A DNA stretch of 64,000 nucleotides from Bacteroidota bacterium (GTDB lineage: Bacteria; Bacteroidota; Bacteroidia; Bacteroidales; JAAAOM01), in assembly GCA_009908855.1 (NCBI GenBank), contig JAAAOM010000030.1:1-64000 (forward strand), in the 5' to 3' direction. Positions 8,471-17,044 of this stretch are shown here, piece after piece (the first letter of the stretch is position 1; the number at the start of each line of letters is the position of its first letter). The position numbers were made by a program, and so were the translations under genes. Under the pieces are notes generated by a model. The model searched no databases and was not told the origin of the DNA. It worked only from the letters and a program-made list of their open reading frames with translations.

Positions 8471-10879
8471 ATGCAAAAAAACTTATTTACCTTTTTAATA
8501 TGCTTTGTCAATATGTTGGTTTTATGGGCAGGTGAAGGAAAAACAGGAGCTCATGTAACCGGTAATGTAAAAAGTGATAATGAGAAAGTTTCCTTTGTTA
8601 ATGTAATAATCAAAGGAACCACCATTGGAACCACAACCGATCAGCAAGGGAATTTTAAATTAATGGATTTACCTGTGGGCACGCATACCGTTATGGTACG
8701 CGGTATCGGTTATAAATCCGCCGAGGCTGCTATAAACATTACAAATAACGAAACCAAAAAAATTAATTTTGAGCTCGAAAAAGACATATTGAACCTTGAA
8801 AAAGTAGTTGTTTCAGCAAATAAATCAGAAATTAATCGCACTGAATCACCTGTTGTGGTAAATTCGCTGCCTCCTAAATTATTTGAAACAGTACAGGCCG
8901 TAACGGTTGCTGAGGGACTTGATTTCACACCAGGTTTACGTACCGAATGCAACTGCCAGAATTGTGGATTTATGCAGGTTCGAATGAACGGGTTGGATGG
9001 CCCCTATTCGCAAATTCTCATTAACAGCCGGCCTATTTTTAGCGGATTGGCAGGAGTGTATGGGCTTGAATTGATGCCGGCGGCTATGGTTGACCGGGTA
9101 GAAATTGTGCGAGGTGGCGGGTCTGCCTTGTTTGGCGGGAATGCCATTGCCGGGTCCATAAACATTATTACCAAAGAACCGTCGTTTAACTCATTCTCAG
9201 TGGAAAGCAAGATGGGTGTTACAGGATTTCAGAACCATGCAGATACTGATCCTTCCATCGACCGATCTGTCAATGTGAATGGATCGGTGGTAACCGATGA
9301 CATGAAAAGCGGGATTTCTGTTTACGGATTAATCCGAAATCGTGATCCTTTTGATGAGAACGGCGACGGTTTCTCTGAATTGGTATTATTGGAAAATACA
9401 ACCCTCGGATTAAGTGCTTATCATAAATTAACCAGTCAGAGCAAGTTGTCGCTGGACCTATATCGTATCAATGAATTCAGACGCGGAGGAAACAATTTTG
9501 AGCTTTTACCGCATGAGGCTGATATTACCGAACAGGTGGATCATGGTGTAACCGGTGGGGGTATAAACTATGACCTTTTTACACATCCCGGGAAGTATAA
9601 CAAGCTTTCCGTTTACGCTGCTTTACAACAGGTTAACAGGGCAAGTTATTACGGTGCTGAACAAGACCCGAATGCTTACGGTGCCACCAATGATTTAACG
9701 GCTTCAATGGGTAGCCAGTATACGTACCATTTCGATCGGTTGCTGTTTTCACCTGCTACTGTTATTGCCGGCATCGATAACAATTTCCATACCCTTGAGG
9801 ATAATAAGCTCGGTGCCAATGGAGAGGAAAATACATTGATTACTGATCAGTATGTTAATACCATCGGGTCGTATGTGCAATCCGACTGGAAAACGGACTT
9901 TGTAAAAGTGGCATTGGGCATTAGGTATGATAATTATCTAATTCGCGATAACAAGGGGTTGGAAGATGATATCCAAAACGGTGTGTGGGCTCCGCGTGCC
10001 AATGTGCTGTTTAATATTCTGCCTACTCTTCAATATCGCATTAGTTATGCAAAAGGATACCGGGCACCGCAAATATTTGATGAAGACCTTCATATTGAGG
10101 CATCGGCGGCCAGAAGGGTTTTGCACAGTAATTCCAGCGATTTGAAACAGGAAACTTCTCATAGCATGACCACTTCCATCAATACCAATTTTGCCATGGG
10201 AACGGTTATGAATGAGTTATTGGTAGAAGGATTTTATACCCGGTTGATAGATCCGTTTGTGACCGAATACAATGCCATTGACGATGAAGGTACATTTGAA
10301 CATGTGCGTTATAACGGCGATGGTGCCCATGTAGCTGGTGTAAATATCGAATATAATACGGTGCTTACAAGTGATATTGAATTACAGCTGGGATTAACCA
10401 TTCAGGAAAGCAGGTATGACTCTCCTTATGCATGGGGTGATATCGAAACCAATGTTACCAAAGAATTTGTGCGTACTCCTAATCGGTATGGATACTCCAT
10501 GCTGCACTGGCATGTAACCAAAGCATTTGAGCTATCCATATCAGGAACCTATACAGGCGCTATGTATGTACCTCATTTGGGGTTAGACCCTGATACGGAT
10601 GTGCCCGAAGAACGGGCCGCCATTGAAAATGGTGATGTAATTGCAGGGGAAAGATTGGAAAAATCAGAAGAATTTTATCATGTTGGATTAAAAGCTGCGT
10701 ATGATTTTAAAATTTCTCCTGAAACAACCTTGCAGGTAAATGTAGGAATTCAGAATATATTCAACCAAACCCAGAAAGAGCATGACAGCGGCATTTATCG
10801 TGATGCCGGTTATATTTATGGTCCGTGTAAACCCCGGGCTTTAATAATCGGCCTTAAGCTGGGCAATTTTTTGAATTAG
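8471..10879 (+). CDS. TonB-dependent outer-membrane receptor, likely metal-related
   Basis: An 802-residue outer-membrane transporter. A signal peptide covers residues 1 to about 21, followed by a carboxypeptidase-regulatory-like beta-sandwich (about 27-105), a plug domain (about 110-240) and a 22-stranded-type barrel ending near the C-terminus. Three cysteines in the plug, Cys160, Cys162 and Cys165 (ECNCQNC), mark a subgroup and could bind metal. The final strand ends in leucine and asparagine rather than phenylalanine. The start is placed at ATG 8471, which gives a proper signal peptide; an earlier GTG at 8423 would add 16 residues and lies inside the palindrome. The His-rich membrane protein gene is just upstream. 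Substrate is unproven; a siderophore or other metal chelate is an alternative. Confidence 0.9.
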   Translation: MQKNLFTFLICFVNMLVLWAGEGKTGAHVTGNVKSDNEKVSFVNVIIKGTTIGTTTDQQGNFKLMDLPVGTHTVMVRGIGYKSAEAAINITNNETKKINFELEKDILNLEKVVVSANKSEINRTESPVVVNSLPPKLFETVQAVTVAEGLDFTPGLRTECNCQNCGFMQVRMNGLDGPYSQILINSRPIFSGLAGVYGLELMPAAMVDRVEIVRGGGSALFGGNAIAGSINIITKEPSFNSFSVESKMGVTGFQNHADTDPSIDRSVNVNGSVVTDDMKSGISVYGLIRNRDPFDENGDGFSELVLLENTTLGLSAYHKLTSQSKLSLDLYRINEFRRGGNNFELLPHEADITEQVDHGVTGGGINYDLFTHPGKYNKLSVYAALQQVNRASYYGAEQDPNAYGATNDLTASMGSQYTYHFDRLLFSPATVIAGIDNNFHTLEDNKLGANGEENTLITDQYVNTIGSYVQSDWKTDFVKVALGIRYDNYLIRDNKGLEDDIQNGVWAPRANVLFNILPTLQYRISYAKGYRAPQIFDEDLHIEASAARRVLHSNSSDLKQETSHSMTTSINTNFAMGTVMNELLVEGFYTRLIDPFVTEYNAIDDEGTFEHVRYNGDGAHVAGVNIEYNTVLTSDIELQLGLTIQESRYDSPYAWGDIETNVTKEFVRTPNRYGYSMLHWHVTKAFELSISGTYTGAMYVPHLGLDPDTDVPEERAAIENGDVIAGERLEKSEEFYHVGLKAAYDFKISPETTLQVNVGIQNIFNQTQKEHDSGIYRDAGYIYGPCKPRALIIGLKLGNFLN

Positions 10880-10901
10880 CATTTCATTCATACCGATATG
10901 T

Positions 10902-10940
10902 CAAAAAGCGCGGATTTTTAAGTTCGCGCTTTTTGTTTCA
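10902..10940 (+). terminator. intrinsic terminator of the TonB receptor gene
   Basis: A perfect 11-bp stem (10902-10912 with 10925-10935) with a 12-nt loop. The 3' arm contains five T in a row, and the hairpin lies 23 bp past the receptor stop. The A run in the 5' arm would let it act in both directions. Confidence 0.8.
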
Positions 10941-10951
10941 AATATTTTAGG

Positions 10952-11203
10952 TCAAGCGGCAGTTTTATATGATATGCCAGCCTTCGACTCCATGGTGTCA
11001 GCCAGGCTGATTGTTGCGCCATCACCAGGACGCTTTGGTGAAAACAGGAAGTCGAAACCCGGATCATAAAATCGAAAATAATCGGGTATCTCAGGTGGTT
11101 TTAAACCAGATGTCATTTTTGTATTGTTGAATACATTCTCAGCATACTGTTGATATTTCTCACAGGTAATTACAGTATTGTACTTTAAAATACAGATATA
11201 CAA
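10952..11203 (-). CDS. doubtful small open reading frame
   Basis: An 83-codon frame whose product I do not recognise. The C-terminal part contains KRPGDGATISLAD, reminiscent of the RPGD...AD stretch near the end of sugar-nucleotide epimerases of the SDR family. The match is too short to call, and no Rossmann motif is present. It could be a degraded gene end or a chance frame. It fills the space between the TonB receptor terminator and the dodecin gene and has no visible promoter. If it is not a gene, 10936-11299 is empty. Confidence 0.2.
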   Translation of the reverse strand: MYICILKYNTVITCEKYQQYAENVFNNTKMTSGLKPPEIPDYFRFYDPGFDFLFSPKRPGDGATISLADTMESKAGISYKTAA

Positions 11204-11299
11204 TATCTTAACAAGAATTACGAATACCTGGAATGGTCTATGTAATTAACATATACAGGAATTTGAAAAATAAAATGATAAATTAAAAAATTATGGATT

Positions 11300-11509
11300 A
11301 TGAAACGAATGGTAAAAGTTATAGAAGTAATAGCAGCATCTGACAAAGGATTTACCGATGCTACACAAAAAGCTGTTGAAGAGGCATCTAAAACGGTTAA
11401 TAACATCAAATCGGTTTATATTAAGGAAATGAATGCCAATGTAGAAAACAACCAGATTGTTTCTTATGCTGTAAATGCTAAGATTTCGTTTGAGCTGGAA
11501 GCGGCATAG
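11300..11509 (+). CDS. dodecin-family protein with unusual flavin-site residues
   Basis: A 69-residue protein with the beta-alpha-beta-beta dodecin pattern: VKVIEVIAASDKGFTDA, then EEASKTVNNIKSVYIKE and a final FELEA strand. Dodecins form hollow dodecamers that store flavins. The tryptophan that stacks on flavin and the glutamine that contacts it in the archaeal protein appear to be replaced by Ser in NIKSVYI and Ala in SYAVNA, so flavin binding may be lost or altered. That alignment is by eye. The ATG at 11300 is chosen; ATG 11309 would give a start nearer the usual MVK. The gene appears monocistronic. Confidence 0.85.
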   Translation: MKRMVKVIEVIAASDKGFTDATQKAVEEASKTVNNIKSVYIKEMNANVENNQIVSYAVNAKISFELEAA

Positions 11510-11772
11510 ATAATACCCGGAACTTCATTCATGGCACATTTCGTTCAAGTGGATTTTCTTTATGGGAAATCTTGTTTCTATGTACGTATTACGTAGCTTA
11601 TTAGTCAATACACGGGGTTTTATAGTGATAAAATCATGTTTTCAATAATATAAAATCCGGATAACTATATTTTCCACTTAATCTACCTTACTGTAATGGG
11701 AAAGGTTTAAATGGCGTGGGGAAGACTGCGTTTATCTTTGTTCGTAAGGTATTGCGTTTAGTTACAATCACA

Positions 11773-11803
11773 TTTGAAATTGTCTCAGTTTTGGTATATT
11801 TAG
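11773..11803 (+). promoter_or_regulatory. predicted promoter of the ACP phosphodiesterase gene
   Basis: TTTG at 11773-11776 and TATATTTAG at 11795-11803 are separated by 18 bp, matching the spacing and nearly the consensus of Bacteroidota primary-sigma promoters (TTTG, about 19 bp, TAnnTTTG). Transcription would start near 11809, giving a leader of only about 12 bases before the ATG at 11821. Confidence 0.6.
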
Positions 11804-11816
11804 CATTAAAACTGAG
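11784..11816. promoter_or_regulatory. 9-15-9 inverted repeat around the promoter
   Basis: CTCAGTTTT (11784-11792) and AAAACTGAG (11808-11816) are perfect inverted copies flanking the -7 box and the expected start point. Because the second arm ends 4 bp before the start codon, the site could be a DNA operator. A full hairpin in the mRNA is unlikely if transcription starts near 11809. Confidence 0.55.
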
Positions 11817-11820
11817 TGAC

Positions 11821-12447
11821 ATGAATTTTTTAGCGCACCTGTATTTATCCGGTGACGATGATGAGGTGAAATTAGGTAATTTTTGTGGTGACTTTTTAAA
11901 AGGGAATTCCTATCGGAGTTACCCGGATAAATTTCAAACCGGTGTGCAATTACATCGATCCATTGACAGTTTTACTGACTCACACCCCATCGTTAAAAAT
12001 TGTAAACTGCTTTTTGCGGAAAAATTTCATAAATATTCAGGTGTAGTTATTGATTTGGCTTTTGATCATTTTTTATCACAATCATGGCCGCTGTTCTCGT
12101 CGTTACCACTATCCGGTTTTATTGAACAAACCCATGAAATATTGGCGACGAATATTGACAAATTGCCTCGTGGTGCTCAAAAGATCATCCCCAATTTTAT
12201 ACAAAAACGGTGGATTGAGACGTATGCTTCCACCAGTGGATTGGAGTTGGTTTTCAGCCGGATGTCCATTCGAACATCCTTACCTTCCTACCCGGGATTT
12301 GCCATTAAAGTGATTAGGGAGAATTATAATTTCCTGTTGGATGAATTTATTAATTTCTTTTTGCAGATAATTAAATATGTGAACAGGAAATACGAAACTG
12401 GCATTGTACTGCCCAATAATCCGGCCATTAACGATTATCTCAAATAA
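11821..12447 (+). CDS. acyl carrier protein phosphodiesterase (AcpH-like)
   Basis: A 208-residue cytoplasmic protein opening with the family hallmark MNFLAHLYLS and continuing with GNFCGDFLKG, HRSIDSFTDSHP and DLAFDHFLS. AcpH removes the 4'-phosphopantetheine arm from acyl carrier protein. It belongs to the HD-like metal hydrolases, and the conserved His and Asp residues of these motifs are present. E. coli AcpH has about 193 residues. The start is set at ATG 11821, because the longer in-frame extension lacks any homology and would span the promoter. The 3' end overlaps the convergent rodA gene by 13 bp. Confidence 0.85.
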   Translation: MNFLAHLYLSGDDDEVKLGNFCGDFLKGNSYRSYPDKFQTGVQLHRSIDSFTDSHPIVKNCKLLFAEKFHKYSGVVIDLAFDHFLSQSWPLFSSLPLSGFIEQTHEILATNIDKLPRGAQKIIPNFIQKRWIETYASTSGLELVFSRMSIRTSLPSYPGFAIKVIRENYNFLLDEFINFFLQIIKYVNRKYETGIVLPNNPAINDYLK

Positions 12448-13862
12448 GTAAGACGCTCAGCATCGAGTCTTAATAGCACAAATAACATAATGGTGAAAGC
12501 CCATAAAGACGACCCTCCATAACTAAAAAAGGGCAAGGGGATGCCAATTACCGGCATTAATCCAATGGTCATACCAATATTCACAATAAAATGAATAAAA
12601 AATATTGCAAAAATCCCGTAAGCATAAATACGGCTGAATTTGATACGTTGTCTTTCAGCAATAATAATAAGACGTAACAGGAATGTCAGAAACAACAAAA
12701 CAACCACGGAAGTGCCAAGAAATCCCCACTCTTCACCTACTGTGCAGAAAATAAAGTCGGTGCTTTGCTCAGGCACAAAACGTAATTTGGTTTGTGTACC
12801 CTCCAGATATCCTTTTCCTGAAAAACCGCCGGATCCGATGGCGATTTTGGATTGCTCCACATTGTATCCATAACCCTGTGGGTCTTCTTCAATACCCAGT
12901 ACAATATTTATCCGTCGTTGCTGATAATCGGACAGGAATTCATGAAATAGAAAATCCACAGAATAAATAAATCCAACCGAGCACCAAAATATCATAAAAG
13001 CCACAAAAACAAACTTAATCCTTTTACGTAATGCAATAATTAAAACCGTAAATGAGATAATACCGGCTTCAATTAACAGCAATAATGTTAGTGATAAACT
13101 AATTGGTGTATAGGGTATGATGACCAGCCTGATTAGAAAATACAATGCCGTACTTATCAGTGCAATAACTGCAAAATGTTCTGTTTTTTTACTCATCACC
13201 CAATAGGCTACAGCAGACGCCATTAATGCAAAAAGTATGACAAATTCCAGGTTGTATAACAATGGAAACAAAAACAGGAGGATGCAATAAAAAACGGCAA
13301 TAATAACCCAGTCGGGCATGCCTTCGCGATAAATTACAAGTAATAAGGTTGTGAATACGAGAGCTGTACCTCCGTCAGGCTGCAAAACAATTAATACCAT
13401 CGGAATTACAAATAGCCCCATGGCTATCAGTATGGTCTTGGGTTTATCAATTTTAACATTAAATCCACCCAGAAACTTCGCCATGGCCATACAAGTGGCC
13501 ATTTTAGCAAATTCAGCCGGCTGAACCTGAATGGGTCCGAGGGCAAACCACGAGCGGGCCCCATGTATTTCTTTGCCAATAAACAATACCAAAATCAACA
13601 GAAATATCATAAAAGCATAAAATGCATATGCAAAGAAGTTGTAAAACTGTCCATCAATGAGCACGGTGGCAACAGCAAAAACTATGGCCAGGATGATCCA
13701 AACCATCTGTCTGCCATATCGCTGTGTGAAATCATTGATACGGCTGTGTTCATCATTATAAACAGCTGCATAGATATTGAACCAGCCAATGAATATCATT
13801 AGCAGGTATAGTGCTACTAAAAACCAGTCAAGGTTGGCAAGTATATCAATTCTCCTCTTCAT
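12435..13862 (-). CDS. rodA: rod-shape peptidoglycan glycosyltransferase RodA
   Basis: A 475-residue polytopic inner-membrane protein of the FtsW/RodA/SpoVE (SEDS) family, which polymerises lipid II in the elongasome together with PBP2. Visible SEDS motifs are GARSWFALGPIQVQPAEFAK and a late GIPLPFFSYGGSS. It is longer than the roughly 370 residues of the E. coli protein because of an extra hydrophobic block around residues 180-300, as is common in this phylum. It is the last gene of the shape operon; its start overlaps the end of mrdA by 17 bp, which implies translational coupling. Confidence 0.95.
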   Translation of the reverse strand: MKRRIDILANLDWFLVALYLLMIFIGWFNIYAAVYNDEHSRINDFTQRYGRQMVWIILAIVFAVATVLIDGQFYNFFAYAFYAFMIFLLILVLFIGKEIHGARSWFALGPIQVQPAEFAKMATCMAMAKFLGGFNVKIDKPKTILIAMGLFVIPMVLIVLQPDGGTALVFTTLLLVIYREGMPDWVIIAVFYCILLFLFPLLYNLEFVILFALMASAVAYWVMSKKTEHFAVIALISTALYFLIRLVIIPYTPISLSLTLLLLIEAGIISFTVLIIALRKRIKFVFVAFMIFWCSVGFIYSVDFLFHEFLSDYQQRRINIVLGIEEDPQGYGYNVEQSKIAIGSGGFSGKGYLEGTQTKLRFVPEQSTDFIFCTVGEEWGFLGTSVVVLLFLTFLLRLIIIAERQRIKFSRIYAYGIFAIFFIHFIVNIGMTIGLMPVIGIPLPFFSYGGSSLWAFTIMLFVLLRLDAERLTYLR

Positions 13863-15684
13863 TCAGATTCAATAAATTAGCTTTTAGTATTCTGTTTTCT
13901 ACCCATCGTCGTTGTATTTCACCGATCAGGTATTTTTCAATCATCAAACTGGCAATGGGGGCCGCCCATGTTGAACCAAATCCACCATTTTCAACATACA
14001 CCGAGATAGCAATTTGCGGGTCGTCTTTCGGAGCAAATGCAATAAATATGGAGTGATCTTCACCATGTGGATTTTGGGCGGTTCCGGTTTTACCACAAAC
14101 CACAACATCTCTCAATCGCGCAATGCGCGCTGTACTTCCTGAACCGCCGTTCACCGCTGAATCCATACCGGCAATAACCAACGGAAAATGAACGCTGTCA
14201 ATGGTAGAAAACACGGGTTTATTATATTTTTCAGGTATATTTTCAAGCCCTTCAATTTCTTTGATAAAATGCGGGGGGATATAATAGCCACGGTTGGCCA
14301 TTACACATGCCATATTGGCCAATTGCAATGGTGTTACACCGAGTTCTCCCTGTCCGATGGCAAGTGAGCGAATGGTTACGGCCCGCCAGCCGGTTTTGCC
14401 ATAGTAATGGTCGTAATAACTGGTATCGGCCACCAAACCAGCTTCCTCAATGGGTAAGTCAATACCCAGCTCTTGTCCCAGGCCAAAGGATAGTACATGA
14501 TTACGCCAATTGCTGAAGGAGGCTCGTATATCCGGATAATCCTTATGTTCCATAATATTCTTGAATACATAGTAAAAATAGGCATTGCACGAATTTTGGA
14601 TAGCCTGTACAAAATTCAGCGGTGATTTATGGTAATGACATCCGATTTTTATGCGCCCCCTGTGATAACCCATATTGCAACTATACTTTGTGTAGGATTT
14701 CACCACATCTTCTTCAAGACCAATTAATGCATTAATGACTTTAAAAGTAGAGCCTGGTGGATATTGATAAGCGAGTACACCCCGGTTATACAAAGGGTCG
14801 AGGGTATCCTGCTGAAGTTCTGCAAAATGCTTTCCCCGTTCGCGACCGACTAAATAACCCGGCTTAAACGTAGGTGAAGAAACAAAACTCAATATCTCAC
14901 CTGTTTTAGGTTCGATAGCAATGATGCTACCCTTAAATCCATCCATTAATTTCTCACCATACACCTGCAAATCGGTATCGATCGAAATTTGCAGATTTTT
15001 ACCCACTTTGGCTTCTTCATCGTATTGTCCTTCCTCAAACGAGCCGATTATTTTATTATGAACATCTACCATGTATACCTTGCGACCTTTTTCTCCGCGC
15101 AGATATTCTTCATAATATTTTTCTATACCGCTGGCACCGATATAGTCATGCATTTCATAGTATTTATTTTTGCGCAGCATGTTTTGGTCAACCTCCTGAA
15201 CATAGCCTAATACATGGGCTGCTGTTTCACGGGCATATTTACGCAAGGTGCGTGGTTGGGCAAAAAATCCCGGGAATTTATGTTCTTTTTCCAGAAAACT
15301 GGCATACGTTTTTGCCGAGACCTGTGATAAAAAGGTAGATGCTTTATACCTTGAGTAATTCCTTGCCTCCTGATAACTTCTTATGAATTGGTCTTTGGTG
15401 ATATTCAACAGCTCACAAAACTCAGTTGTATCAGTTAGTTTCACCCGGTGGGGAATAATTTTGATATCCTAAGCCGCCTGATTATACACCAACAAATCTC
15501 CATTGCGGTCGTAAATAAGACCACGGGCCGGATATTGTGTAATGATACGCTTGGTATTATCCTCGGCTGATACACGATAAGATTTATCAACCACCTGCAA
15601 ATGAAACAGGCGGCCTATATAAATCATCGCTACCAGAATAACAAAAGCGCCAATGATGTACTTGCGTATGGCAAATTGATTCAT
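13846..15684 (-). pseudogene. mrdA: penicillin-binding protein 2 gene interrupted by an in-frame TAG
   Basis: PBP2 is the transpeptidase partner of RodA in side-wall peptidoglycan synthesis. The reading frame is continuous from ATG 15684 to the stop at 13846 except for one TAG at 15471-15469, codon 72. Upstream are the membrane anchor and YPARGLIYDRNGDLLVYNQAA; downstream comes DIKIIPHRVKL and then all catalytic motifs: SxxK (GSTFK), SCN and KTG (GKTGTAQ). Relatives usually have tyrosine at the stop position, so a single base at 15469 would restore the gene. Many genes here end in TAG, so genome-wide recoding is unlikely. A sequencing error, a real nonsense mutation or local readthrough remain. 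A GTG restart at 15444 would make a PBP2 without its anchor. Confidence 0.9.
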
Positions 15685-15685
15685 T

Positions 15686-16192
15686 TTATTTTCTAAATAC
15701 CAGGTATTGGCTTGCTACAATAAATATTGTTGATACTGAGGTACTCATCAATACTTTTAAAAAGGTACGAAAGAATTCGGTGAATCGATACATTTCAATG
15801 TAAAATAGCGAAACATGATGAATAAAAATCAGTACAACAGCATATTTCAAAAACCAATTAAATCCGTAATAATAAACACGTGGTAAGGTACCTTTTTCAT
15901 ATCCGTCCCGAGGTGCAAAAATATCCAGTATAAAAGGCCGGGCAAATGCCATAATTAAACAGGATAATGCATGAAACCCATAAGTAAATGTAAATAAATC
16001 GATGGTTATGCCCAGTAATAACGAAACAGTTAATAAAACCCAACCCGGGGTTTCAAACGGCAGAAGCAATATAAATATTATGTAAAACTGTGGGTTAATG
16101 TAACCGCCCAGTCGAATATTGTTTAATACGAATACCTGGATTAGCGCAAGTAATGCAAAACGGATGATATTTCGGGGTATTTTATTGATCAT
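15686..16192 (-). CDS. mreD: rod shape-determining protein MreD
   Basis: A 168-residue inner-membrane protein with about five hydrophobic segments and almost no soluble part, the pattern of MreD. It is placed exactly between mreC and mrdA. MreD belongs to the elongasome with MreB, MreC, PBP2 and RodA. The sequence is poorly conserved, so gene order carries much of the call. Its start overlaps the mreC stop by 4 bp, and mrdA begins 1 bp after its stop. Confidence 0.88.
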   Translation of the reverse strand: MINKIPRNIIRFALLALIQVFVLNNIRLGGYINPQFYIIFILLLPFETPGWVLLTVSLLLGITIDLFTFTYGFHALSCLIMAFARPFILDIFAPRDGYEKGTLPRVYYYGFNWFLKYAVVLIFIHHVSLFYIEMYRFTEFFRTFLKVLMSTSVSTIFIVASQYLVFRK

Positions 16193-17013
16193 TCATTCCC
16201 GGATTCTTGTTGTAATTGTTCTATTTCATTTTTATAGAGATTTTCAACCACATAAACCTGCGATATATTTCTCAAATTGGCCGAGATATCAATTTCAATT
16301 TTATAAAAATTACCTTTTATCTCATACTTGTCAACCACACCAATCATAATTCCGGCAGGGAATATATTCGAAAAACCACTGGTAACAATGGTGTCGCCTT
16401 TTTGAACCGGCACATGATGGAGTATTTCATTCAGTAACATAATATCAGGGTTGCGACCATTCCAGGTTACGGGCCCAAAATACTCGTTCTTTTTGAATTT
16501 ACCACTTACCCGAAAATTCAGGTTCAGTAAGGAGATAACTGTTGAATAATTTCCGGATGTTGTTTTGGTGATGCCAACAATGCCTTTTTCTGATATTACT
16601 GCCATATCCGGTTTAATACCATGTCGCTCGCCTTTATCAAGGGTAATGTAGTTGTGATTTTTATCAATGGAATTATTGATGACCCCGGCTTCAATATATT
16701 TATAACGCTGCTCGTAAATTGTATCATTAATGGTTATCTGCTCGAAGTCCTGTTTATTCCAGTTTTTCTTTAACTGATTGCGGTATTGCAGATTTTCCTG
16801 TATCAAACGCTCATTTTCCTGCTTAAGAGACAGGTAATTATCGATGTTGGCAAGTCGTTCTGATATTACTCCCTGTGTTGTATGTACCAGATTTACAAAG
16901 TAACTACGGTGATAATTATTGTATTGATGAATTAAAAAAAGTGAAAACAATGCATAAACCACAAATAAAATGGGGAACAGGTGTTTGATTATAAATCTTA
17001 ATAAACTCCTCAT
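16189..17013 (-). CDS. mreC: rod shape-determining protein MreC
   Basis: A 274-residue protein anchored by one N-terminal membrane helix (residues about 10-28), followed by a coiled coil (about 55-85, ending RNQLKKNWNK) and a periplasmic beta-domain with GERHGIKPDMAVIS, GIVGI and GDTIVTSGFSNIFPAGIMIG. MreC links the cytoplasmic MreB filament to PBP2. It lies 31 bp after mreB and overlaps mreD by 4 bp. Confidence 0.95.
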   Translation of the reverse strand: MRSLLRFIIKHLFPILFVVYALFSLFLIHQYNNYHRSYFVNLVHTTQGVISERLANIDNYLSLKQENERLIQENLQYRNQLKKNWNKQDFEQITINDTIYEQRYKYIEAGVINNSIDKNHNYITLDKGERHGIKPDMAVISEKGIVGITKTTSGNYSTVISLLNLNFRVSGKFKKNEYFGPVTWNGRNPDIMLLNEILHHVPVQKGDTIVTSGFSNIFPAGIMIGVVDKYEIKGNFYKIEIDISANLRNISQVYVVENLYKNEIEQLQQESGNE

Positions 17014-17044
17014 TAGCGATTACGGGTGTGTGGTGTTAACTTCA

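Larger units (their letters stand above)
11510..11820. other. intergenic region containing the acpH-like gene promoter
   Basis: About 310 bp between the dodecin stop and the ACP phosphodiesterase start. The first 250 bp show no gene or terminator; the last 50 bp hold the promoter and palindrome listed separately. An imperfect palindrome built on two ACGTA units lies near 11580-11597. Confidence 0.4.

Noticed and set aside
10952-11203. A sugar-nucleotide epimerase fragment
   Set aside because: Only a short RPGD...AD resemblance is present, with no Rossmann fold motif or catalytic YxxxK.
11716-11820. A 35-residue N-terminal extension of the ACP phosphodiesterase
   Set aside because: The family starts at MNFLAHL, and the extension would cover the predicted promoter.
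15469-15684. A separate 71-residue small membrane gene upstream of mrdA
   Set aside because: Its sequence is the N-terminal anchor of PBP2 and the same frame continues after the TAG.
13846-15684. Genome-wide reassignment of TAG as an amino acid
   Set aside because: TAG is the normal stop of the dodecin, TonB receptor, symporter, GH94 and ComM-like genes in this window.
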